Shown piece by piece: positions 1 to 8,200 of a stretch of 14,184 nt of DNA; position 1 is the stretch's first letter; every line of letters begins with the position of its first letter. The stretch spans positions 1 through 14,184 of the forward strand of contig JAISNF010000511.1 of the NCBI GenBank assembly GCA_031276415.1, read 5' to 3'. The translations under genes were made by a program, and so were the position numbers. The notes beneath the pieces were generated by a model that worked only from the letters and a program-made list of their open reading frames with translations, did not search any database and was not told the origin of the DNA. Origin of the DNA: Planctomycetaceae bacterium (GTDB lineage Bacteria > Planctomycetota > Planctomycetia > Pirellulales > Thermoguttaceae).

Positions 1-41
1 TTATCCTGTAAGGTTAATAATAAATTTTTAGAGATACACAA

Positions 42-100
42 AATAGTTACGCAAGCGTGATTTTTTACCGAGATGGTTTCAATCCGCTTGCGTAACTATT
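42..100. repeat. Long hairpin-forming inverted repeat
   Basis: A perfect 16-base inverted repeat pairs 42-57 (AATAGTTACGCAAGCG) with 85-100. After a one-base bulge at 58, the stem continues with 59-62 (GATT) pairing 81-84 (AATC), and a small ACC/GGT pairing (67-69 with 75-77) can close the loop. It lies 23 bases past the stop of the minus-strand PEP-CTERM gene, so it could act as that gene's transcription terminator or as an mRNA-stabilising 3' hairpin. There is no T-run directly after the stem on the minus strand, so a classical intrinsic terminator is not clearly supported. It may instead be a dispersed palindromic element. Confidence 0.7.
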
Positions 101-122
101 CACTATTGTTGGCTCTTAACTT

Positions 123-1211
123 TTAACAATTATTTTTCACAGATTTTGTTTTTCGGCGCAAGAAGGGCAACGCAAAACATCCGGCGAATCCTAAAATCAA
201 TGCGGTTGCCGGTTCGGGTGTTCCCGCAATAACGCCTTCGTCAAAAGAAAGATAGGTGTAATAATTTTCAATTTCCGAACCGATATGAATTCCCGCGTAA
301 TTGTCCAAACCCAAACTTGACAGATTGACCGCATATTGTATCGTTCCGTTTGTCGGGTCTGAACTGACCATGAACAGAAAATCACCATTCTTACCGTCAA
401 AAACCTGCAACCAACCATCAACATAATTATAAGTGTAACTGGTTGTCAGACCAAGTTCGTCAACAGAATCAAGTTCCTCATCAGGAGTACCATAAAACGG
501 AAATGAATCTGTAGCAGCACCGTTTTTATAAACAACATCACCATTTTCATCGACGGTAAAAACAGCAGACGCTGCATCTTCCAATTCCGGTACGGGTCCT
601 TCATAAAACTCTCCTTCGCCAGCATTATTGTACAAATCATTAATTCCGTCTTTGTAATATTGTTCAAGATCATAATTCGAAGAATCTAAACGGGTACTGT
701 CAAAAAATGTAGTTTTTTGTGTTGAATCATCATCGTCATAAGTTGTTGTATAAGAACTGAATGTTGCGGTAATTGTTCCGCCACTGTTGTTGTTTGCTGC
801 TTTGAAAGCAGTCCAAATAGAATTGGAACCACCGTCATCGTAGTAGGCTGCAGGCATAAAATTTTTGCTGCTTTCCGGATCAAAATCTGCTCTTTCATTT
901 CCTCCAAAGAACCGCATGTTGGTTAATCCCAAACGCGTCATGTAGTTAAGTGCTTCCTGCGGGTTCCCGTATTTCGGGTCGCCATATTGATTGGGATCCA
1001 ATTGAACACGGCTGTAAAGAACATTACCTTGCAGAGCATAATCAACCGTAACTGCTCGACCATCATCGTTGTTCAACGTCGCTATTTCCTGAGCGAAAAC
1101 CATTGCGGTTCCTGTGTTATTCCAGTCAAGCACCGCAACATCCGCCGAAACCGAAACTGTAAATCCAAAAATTACAGCAACAAAAATAAAAGGGGCAAAA
1201 AAAGTTTTCAT
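123..1211 (-). CDS. PEP-CTERM sorting domain-containing exported protein
   Basis: This is a 362-residue secreted or surface protein of unknown specific role. Residues 1-23 form a signal peptide (MK, then a hydrophobic core, with a VSVSA|D cleavage site after A23). The mature body is acidic and rich in Asp, Asn, Tyr, Ser and Thr, including a DDDDS stretch at 159-163, and has no Cys. The C-terminus has the three-part PEP-CTERM signature: TPEP at 331-334, a hydrophobic segment at about 336-350, and an RRK basic cluster at 352-354. Proteins with this tail are recognised by an exosortase, cleaved near PEP and delivered to the surface or exopolysaccharide matrix. No exosortase gene is in this window. 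The start is supported by AAGGA nine bases upstream (1221-1225). The short tail after the basic cluster ends in NNC. The body shows no domain I recognise. It is transcribed away from the giant gene, across a 1.1 kb repeat-rich gap, so the two are not in one operon. Confidence 0.9.
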   Translation of the reverse strand: MKTFFAPFIFVAVIFGFTVSVSADVAVLDWNNTGTAMVFAQEIATLNNDDGRAVTVDYALQGNVLYSRVQLDPNQYGDPKYGNPQEALNYMTRLGLTNMRFFGGNERADFDPESSKNFMPAAYYDDGGSNSIWTAFKAANNNSGGTITATFSSYTTTYDDDDSTQKTTFFDSTRLDSSNYDLEQYYKDGINDLYNNAGEGEFYEGPVPELEDAASAVFTVDENGDVVYKNGAATDSFPFYGTPDEELDSVDELGLTTSYTYNYVDGWLQVFDGKNGDFLFMVSSDPTNGTIQYAVNLSSLGLDNYAGIHIGSEIENYYTYLSFDEGVIAGTPEPATALILGFAGCFALPFLRRKTKSVKNNC

Positions 1212-1220
1212 AGTAAGTTT

Positions 1221-1225
1221 TCCTT
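1221..1225 (-). promoter_or_regulatory. Ribosome binding site of the PEP-CTERM gene
   Basis: AAGGA on the minus strand lies nine bases before the ATG at 1211-1209. It supports this start over internal Met codons, as does the signal peptide that begins exactly there. Confidence 0.6.
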
Positions 1226-1249
1226 AAAACTGATTGTTGGAGTTAGTTT

Positions 1250-1268
1250 TTTCATCGCAATGATGAAA
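1250..1268 (-). promoter_or_regulatory. Small hairpin in the leader of the PEP-CTERM gene
   Basis: TTTCATC (1250-1256) and GATGAAA (1262-1268) form a perfect 7-bp stem with a 5-base loop. It lies about 40 bases upstream of the minus-strand start at 1211. It could be an operator-like dyad or a leader hairpin. No regulator is identifiable from the sequence. Confidence 0.3.
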
Positions 1269-1483
1269 TCTTGAAATATATTAACGCAATTAACATGCCA
1301 TCTAAAATTTTGTTTTTTATTTTTCTTAATTCCCTTTTAATTAAGGAGTTCGGAAGAATTTCTTTTTTTCTGAACAAAAAAACAATTATATTTTACATGG
1401 CGTTATATCGAAACATTGTATCAAAATATTGTATCAAAACAATACACAGGAAATTCTAAAAACCACAAACTCATTTTTTTCCT

Positions 1484-1685
1484 CGCCCTGAAAGGGCAAC
1501 ATATTTATAGTTGAGAGTAGATAGTGCCGCATGTGGAATCGTTGCCAATTGTGCAGACGTTTTTAATCGCGAACTAATCCACACTCTCAACTATCAACTC
1601 TATATTGCCCTTTCAGGGCGATTGGTGTTGGGCGAACTAACCCGCCGCGTTGCGGCGGGCTGGCTTGTATTGCCCTTTCAGGGCG
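1484..1685. repeat. Cluster of three REP-like palindromic elements
   Basis: The 16-base sequence CGCCCTGAAAGGGCAA occurs at 1484-1499 and, inverted, at 1605-1620 and 1670-1685. Each contains the hairpin GCCCT-GAA-AGGGC. The two inverted copies are the ends of larger units (1569-1620 and 1632-1685). Both units begin with GCGAACTAA and end with TATTGCCCTTTCAGGGCG, but have different 26-28-base middles. One middle is a strong GC hairpin, CCCGCCGC/GCGGCGGG (1641-1648 with 1652-1659). The other carries ACTCTCAACTAT (1582-1593), which is the perfect inverse of ATAGTTGAGAGT (1507-1518) beside the first copy, so 1484-1620 can fold as one long structure. The pattern resembles bacterial REP/BIME elements, which are usually mobilised by RAYT transposases. 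No such transposase gene is in this window. Confidence 0.75.
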
Positions 1686-2016
1686 TAGGAAACATATTTT
1701 TCACGTTACTAAAATGATTACAAAATTGACCGTTATTTAAAAAAGTTTCCTCAAAGAAATTACTTTATGATTAAAAATAAAACAACTCAATAATGACGAA
1801 TATAATTCATTTGGTTTCCAATCAGTCTTTTTTTAATCGTTAAAATCGATAAAATCAGTAAAATAAACAGTTGAGTGATAATCCTTTTTCGACAAAATGA
1901 CGATTATATCAAATTTTAGGATAAAACGGTTCGATACGAAAAGATGACGGAATGCCTTTATGCACAGACACAGACACAGCATACAAATACAAATTGCACA
2001 ATAAAGAACTTTAAGG

Positions 2017-2222
2017 AACTTCTAAAAACCACAATTTTATTTTTATTAACCACAGAGGACACAGAGAACACTGAGGTAATTTTTAATTGGAATCAAAACG
2101 TTATTTAATATTATATTTGACTTTTGATCTAAAATAATTTTTTAAAATTTCTTCTCTGTGAACTCTGTGCTCTCTGTGGTTAAATAATCTGTGCTTAAAT
2201 AAAAGGGCGGTTATTAGAAGTT
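2017..2222. repeat. Inverted-repeat element with CACAGAG-type arms
   Basis: The left arm at 2046-2076 (TTAACCACAGAGGACACAGA and onward) is the near-perfect inverse of the right arm at 2151-2183 (ending TCTCTGTGGTTAA). An AT-rich 74-base spacer separates them. An outer perfect pair, AACTTCTAA (2017-2025) and TTAGAAGTT (2214-2222), brackets the structure, giving an element of about 206 bases. Arms made of degenerate (A)CAGAG steps are a dispersed-repeat type I associate with several environmental bacteria, but I cannot check that here. The element ends about 68 bases before the start of the giant gene, so it may lie in or near its leader or promoter. It has no coding capacity and is best read as a MITE-like or palindromic dispersed repeat. 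Confidence 0.65.
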
Positions 2223-2289
2223 ACATTTATTAAAAAAATCAAACTTAGGAATCGTTTTTTCGGTTCAATATTATTTTGGGCGATAAGAT

Positions 2290-5200
2290 ATGAAAAAGAT
2301 ATTTTTATTTATTGTTTTATTATTTGTTGTGTTTAGTTATGTTGGCGAAAACTGGTTTGCTCAGGAAACTCCCGCTCCAGCAACACCGACGCCAACGCCT
2401 GCTCCCGCTCCAGCGTCACCGACGCCAACGCCTGCTCCCGTTCCGGCAACACCGACGCCAACGCCTGTTCCCGCTCCGGCAACACCAACGCCAACGCCGA
2501 CGCCTGCTCCCGCTCCGGCGGAACCAACACCAACGCCGCCAGCAACAGAAACTCCTGCGTCAACTCCGGCAACTTCAGAAACTCCGGCAACTCCGGTAAC
2601 TCCAGAATCAAAACCAACTTTTGATTCGAAAAAAAGTTTTGTTCGTCTCGGTCATCCTGAAGTTGCTGCACGGCTTGGATTGACGGACGCTCAACGGGCA
2701 GAAGTTCAACGGCTTTTGGTTCTTCGCTCGCAGGAACTCGCCAAAGCACCGGAAAATCAATGGAATACCGTTATCGAACAAAGTGAACAAAAACTCGCCG
2801 AAATTTTAACTCCGCCGCAAAAAATATTGTTGCCCAAAGTTTTTAGCGAAAAAACAATTCGTATCAATTTCAAATTGCAAGGTTGGGCGGATGTTCTTCA
2901 ATGGTTTGCCGAACAAGCCGGTTTGCAACTCGTTATGGATGCGCCGCCGCCCGGTTCGTTCAATTACGCCGATCAACGGGATTACACACCGTCCGAAGCA
3001 ATTGATTTGCTCAACAGCGTTTTGCAAACAAAAGGTTATACGTTAATCCGAAACGATAAAATGTTGATGCTTTTCGATTTGAAGCGGGGAAAAATTCCGA
3101 TTCAGTTTTTGCCCAAATTGAAACCGGAAGAGTTACATGAACGCGGAACTTTCGAATACACCTCAGTTATTTTTCCGCTGGAACGCCGTAACCGCGCCGA
3201 TGTGATTCAGGCGTTGGAACCGTTCAAAGGAACTTTTTGTCAAATTGTTCCGATGCCGGGTAATTCTTTGATTATTACCGATACCGCCGGAACACTGCTT
3301 GTTCTTCAAAAAGTAATCGAATCGGTTGAAAATCCGCCGCCGCAACCCGGCGCACCACCAACTCCGGGTTCGCCGCCGCCACCGCCACCGGTTTGGAAAA
3401 CATATAAAATTGAAAAAAATGATCCCGCTAAACTCGAAAGTATTTTCAAAGAATTTGTTCCGACCGGCAAATCAATTCGGATTGGAAATTCGCGGGAAAT
3501 TCATATTTTGGTTACCGAAGCGGAACACGCACAAATCGATGCGGTATTCAAAATGCTCGAAGCCGACAGCGGCGCACCCAATGCGGAATTGGTTCTCGCC
3601 AGTTATTCGCTGACGCCGTATCTTGACGCCACTCCGGCGCAATTCTGGCGGCTCGGACGAATGCGGCGCGGACTCGGAACAACCGCCGCAACAATGTTAC
3701 AAAATCCGTATGATAATTCGCTGACAATCGGTAAAGAAATTATTAACGTTCTCAAAACATCATTTCCCGCCGCCGTTGTTTCCGAAACACCGGTTGCGAA
3801 TAATATTGTTGTCCTCACCTCGCAACCGGAACAAGAAAAAATCAAAGCGTTTTTCGAATCGCTCAAACAAACTCCGCAACCCGAAGATGAACCGGTTGCC
3901 AAATTGTACAAATTTACCGACAAGACCAAAAAAATGAACGCCGAAACATTAAAACAACTTCAAAGTGTTGTTCCGGCAGGAGTTTTTTCGCTGGATGACG
4001 AATTGGGACAAATTCTTGTTGTTGCAACAGCAAAGGAACAGGAAATGCTCGCCAAAGCCGTTACGGAATTGGAAGCCGCCGCAATACCGGAAGCGGACAA
4101 AATAATTGTTTCCTACCGTTTGCCGGTTTCAAGTGCGACGCGGTTTTCGGCAATGCTCAAACAACTCGTTACAAAAAAAGAACTCGAAAATATCGCCGAA
4201 CTCCGCGATACCAAACAAGGTTTCGTAACCGTTTGGGCAACAGCAAAACAACATGAATTGATTCAACGGTTGTACGACGAAGTTTTAGGACGAAAAAAAT
4301 CGTCCGATCCGAAAGCCGCAAAATCGGCGGAACCGGTTCTCGGCGTTTATCCGATGCTTCGCGGTTACGCTTATACCGCACAACTTGTTCTTGCGAATAT
4401 GATGACCGGTGCCGATTTTTCTTACGATCCGCGAACAAACTCCGTTATTGCGGTTGCAACACCGGATGTTCAGGAAATAATCAAAAAAGCCGTCGAAGAA
4501 CTTGATAAAAATGTCAATGAAGATATTGCGTTTATTGTGTTAAAAAAAGAACTTCCGACAGATATGTTACGGCAATTAACCCGAATCGCACCGCATTGTG
4601 TTATTATTCAGAGCCGCCGGAATTTGCAGATTATCGCAACAGGTCCCAAAGAAGAACTCGATAAAGTTAAAGCCGTTTTAACCGCAAGCGAAACAGTTTC
4701 CGCAACCAAAGAAGAAATTATCGTACACACTCTTCAAACGGCGTCGCCGTCCGCTGTTCTTGCGGTTCTCAACGATGTTCTTCCCGAAGTTAAAGCAACG
4801 GTCAATACCGCCAATAATCAACTGATTTTTCAAATGAGCAGCGATTGGAAAGAACCGGTTACGGCGTTGCTCACTCAATTGGACGGCGCAACAGAATTTA
4901 TTCCGGTCAAAAAATCTCCGTCCGCACAATTACTCCAATCAATGAAAACAATCGCCCCGCGCGCAACAGTAATTGTTGATCGTGAAAATGCACAGATTTT
5001 GGTTCAAGGTTCCGTAAAAGATGTTGAAAATATCAAAAAAATTATTCTGCAATCGGAAACGGCAACTCCTATTGCGGAAGAAGTTTACGTTCATACCTTC
5101 AAACAGGTTTATCCGTATTATGTTGTTGCGATATTGCGGGAAATTTATCCCGAAGTCAAAGTTTCAGGATATCCGTCACACAATCAACTCATGGTTCGTT

Positions 5201-8200
5201 TTCCGCTGGAATTGAAGGAAAAAATCGTTGATTTATTCAACCAAATGGACGGCGATATTGTGTTTATTCCGCTCAAAAAGGAACTTCCCAATGAATTGCG
5301 AAGTTCGTTTGCAACAATCGCCCCGTATGCCGTAACAATATTTGACGCCAAAAATTCACAGTTAATGATTTATGGACCGAAACCGGATGTCGAAAAAATC
5401 CAGAAAATTGTTACGGCATCGGAAGCCGCTGCTCCGGTTGAAGAGGAAGTTTATGTTCACACATTTAAGCAGGCACTTCCTTATTATGCGGCGGCTGTTG
5501 TTCGGGAAATTTATCCCGAAGTTAAAATGGCAGGCTATCCGACCGCCAACCAATTAACACTTCGTTTTCGTCCTGAAATGAAAGAAAAAATTCAAAAACT
5601 TCTCGAAGAAATGGACGGCGATATTGTGTTTTTACCGTTGAAAAAAGCACTGACTCCAGAACTCCAAACCATTTTCCAGAGAGTCGCCCCGCACGCAACC
5701 GTGATCGCCGATCAGCAAAACGCTTTGGCAATGATTTACGGTTCAAAACCGGATGTCGAAAAAATTCAGAAAATTATTACAACTTCGGAAACCGCAAAAC
5801 CAATCGCCGAAGAAGTTCTCGTTCATAATTTGAAAAATGTTGAATCTTCCGCGATTGTTCCGATTCTCAAGGAAATTTATCCTGATGCCAAAGTTACGGA
5901 TGATGCGGAAAACGGTCGGCTTATTATTCGTATTCGACCGGATCAAAAAACGGCGTTGACCTCGCTGCTTGCCCAACTTGACGCTGCCGATCCTGATAAA
6001 GAAAAACGATATTTTAAGGCGTATCCGGTTGAAACCGGTTTTTATCCGGTACGGCGCGGCAGAGAACAATTCACGACGAATTTGCCGATTGATTATATTC
6101 AGGAGTTACAAAAACTTGTTCCGCGAGCCAAAATTGCGCTGGATGAAAATTCGCAACAGTTAATTGTTTGGGCAACCGACGAAGAACACAAAGTGATCGA
6201 AGCCGCCGTGAAAACATTTTCAAACGACGAAAAAGATAAACGTTACGGACGTTTCCAACTTCGCCGGTCTGATCCTTTTACAATCATGTCCATTGTTCGC
6301 CGAATGTTTCCGACGGTGATTCCGACTTATGATTATTACGGTCAAAGTCTGATTGTTGAAGGTCATCCTCGTTTGCTGGAAAAAGTTACGGAATTGATTG
6401 AAACACTTGATCCGCCGGAACCTTCCGCCAATGATCCGGTGGTGCGGTTTTACGTTTTGCAATCAGAACCGACGCCTGTTCTTGTTCAGGGATTGCAGCG
6501 GCTTGTTCCGACCGCAATGATTACACCGGATAAAGACGCCAAACAAATTATGGTTATCGCCAAACCGAATGAGCAGAAAATTATCGAAACAAACGTCAAT
6601 GCGATTGTTGCAACATTTACGGCTCCCGAAGAGCCGATGCTTTTCATTTATCCGGCAACACAAAATCAACGTGAACGGCTTGAAGCGTTTATTAAAACGG
6701 CGGCGCGTGATTTGAAAGGAGTTGCTGTTGTTCCTGATAAATCGCCGAATCAAATTTCTGTTTGGGCGAAACCATCGGAACATCAATTAATTGCAACGAT
6801 ATTAAAGCAGATGGACGAAAATAAAGCGAGTGAACCGCTTCGGCAACTCAAAGTGTTCCAAATGTCTATCGGCGATATGACGACCGCTCAGGAAATCCTC
6901 AAAGTTTCTCATCCCGATGCGACTTTGTTTTCCGACAAACAAGGTAATCGGCTTCTCGTTTGGGCAACGCCGGAGGAACTTGAAAAAGTTACGCAAACAT
7001 TGACCGTGCAGGGAAATCTTGACAATCGCCAAATGCTTGCCTATCCGATTGCCGGAGTGAAACCGGAAACAATACTCAAAGTGATTCAGGATGTTTTTCA
7101 GGGACTTAAAATCACGCCGGAACCGCAAAGCCGCCGGATTCTTGTTTGGGCGACACCGGAAGAACATGTTAAAGTTGCGGAAATTGTCGAACAGGCAAAC
7201 AAACAATCCGAACCGGATTCGGAACTTGCAGAGAAATTTGTCGCCTACTCTGCGGCGAATCTTGATGCAAAAATGATTACGGGTTTGTTCAAAGCGATGA
7301 TTCCCGATGCGGATGTTTATGCGGATTCGACAGCGGAAAAAATTACTGTTCGGGCAAGAACCCGCGAACATGTTAAGATTAAAGAATTGTTTGAACAACT
7401 TCGCGAGAAAGATGCGAAATATCGTCCGGTTTTAGCGGTTTATCCTATTGGCGATACGGATCCGGTGATGATTGAAACCATGCTTCGCAGCCAACTCAAA
7501 AACGCCGAATCAATGTCGTCCGATAATCTCGTGATGCGGCTTGGTTATTCCTATTATTACGAAAGAATGCCTTGGTATCGGAGTTACACACGTCAAACGG
7601 AAAAGAAAACCGGCTATTTCAAGGTTGATCCGCAAACACAATCGGCGTATGTTTTCGTCAACGGCGATGATCAAAAAGAAGTTGCCGAAGCGATTAAACA
7701 AATTGTTGCGGTGGGCAATCAGGAAGGTGCGAAACTGGTTGTCAAAAGATATTCGTTGGACGAAATGAGTTTTTATGATATTTATAGTTTATTGTATCAA
7801 ATTGCTCCGTCCGCCCGTTTTGAAGAGATTTATACGTACACGCCCGGAGTTGACCTGCGATACAGTTATTCGGTAAGTTACCGTGATTTTCTGGCGTATG
7901 CCAGAGAAAGTGAACATGAAAAGATCGAGGCTCTTGTCAAAGAACTAAACGACCGCACCGGAAGCAGTAAAAAGGAATTGCTTTCCGTTTCGATAAATAA
8001 CGGTTCACGTTACAGCCGCGAACAAATTATTGAAACGATTCAAAAACTTTATCCTGATGTTAGTCCTATGCCGGGTACAACACCTGACCGGATTCTCATT
8101 TGGGCGTCGAAACATAAATTGGAACGGATTCAGCAGATTGTGGACGAAGCGTGTCAACCGCTTGCGGAAGGGCAGGAAACGATTGTTAAATCTTATCCGT

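Larger units (their letters stand above)
1212..2289. other. Gene-free, repeat-rich intergenic region between divergent genes
   Basis: About 1.08 kb lies between the divergent starts of the PEP-CTERM gene and the giant gene. It is AT-rich except for the palindromic elements. It contains a hairpin at 1250-1268, a 13-base-period tandem duplication of ATTGTATCAAAA (1415-1426 and 1428-1439), a REP-like cluster (1484-1685), a 15-base direct repeat TTCTAAAAACCACAA (1454-1468 and 2020-2034), a short CAGACA/CACAGA microsatellite near 1967-1980, and an inverted-repeat element (2017-2222). The small open frames here (62 codons at 1271-1459 and 68 codons at 1511-1717) are AT-rich chance frames or lie in the repeats, so I do not call them genes. 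Both flanking promoters should lie here, but I see no -35/-10 pair good enough to annotate. Confidence 0.7.

Noticed and set aside
1271..1459. 62-codon plus-strand frame upstream of the repeats
   Set aside because: Lys/Ile/Phe-rich translation of AT-rich DNA with no ribosome binding site and no recognisable feature; likely chance.
1484..1685. Possible CRISPR array
   Set aside because: There are only three copies, in mixed orientation, with unequal spacing and a palindromic core; no cas genes are nearby. It fits REP-like elements better.
1511..1717. 68-codon frame across the palindromic cluster
   Set aside because: It is a translation of the REP-like repeats themselves (both TTGCCCTTTCAGGGCG copies and the GC hairpin lie in it), with no ribosome binding site or protein-like composition.
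2111..2146. Sigma-70-like promoter (TTGACT with an AT-rich -10) for the giant gene
   Set aside because: TTGACT is good, but no TATAAT-like box stands at 16-18 bases, and the site is in the AT-rich spacer of an inverted-repeat element where such matches arise by chance.
2333..2749. 138-codon minus-strand frame with EREQALASV-like repeats
   Set aside because: It is the antisense shadow of the Pro/Thr/Ala linker repeats of the giant gene; its repeat pattern is fully explained by them.
6802..7398. 198-codon minus-strand frame inside the giant gene
   Set aside because: It is antisense to continuous, well-patterned modules of the giant protein; its Arg/Asn/Phe-rich composition is typical of a shadow frame.
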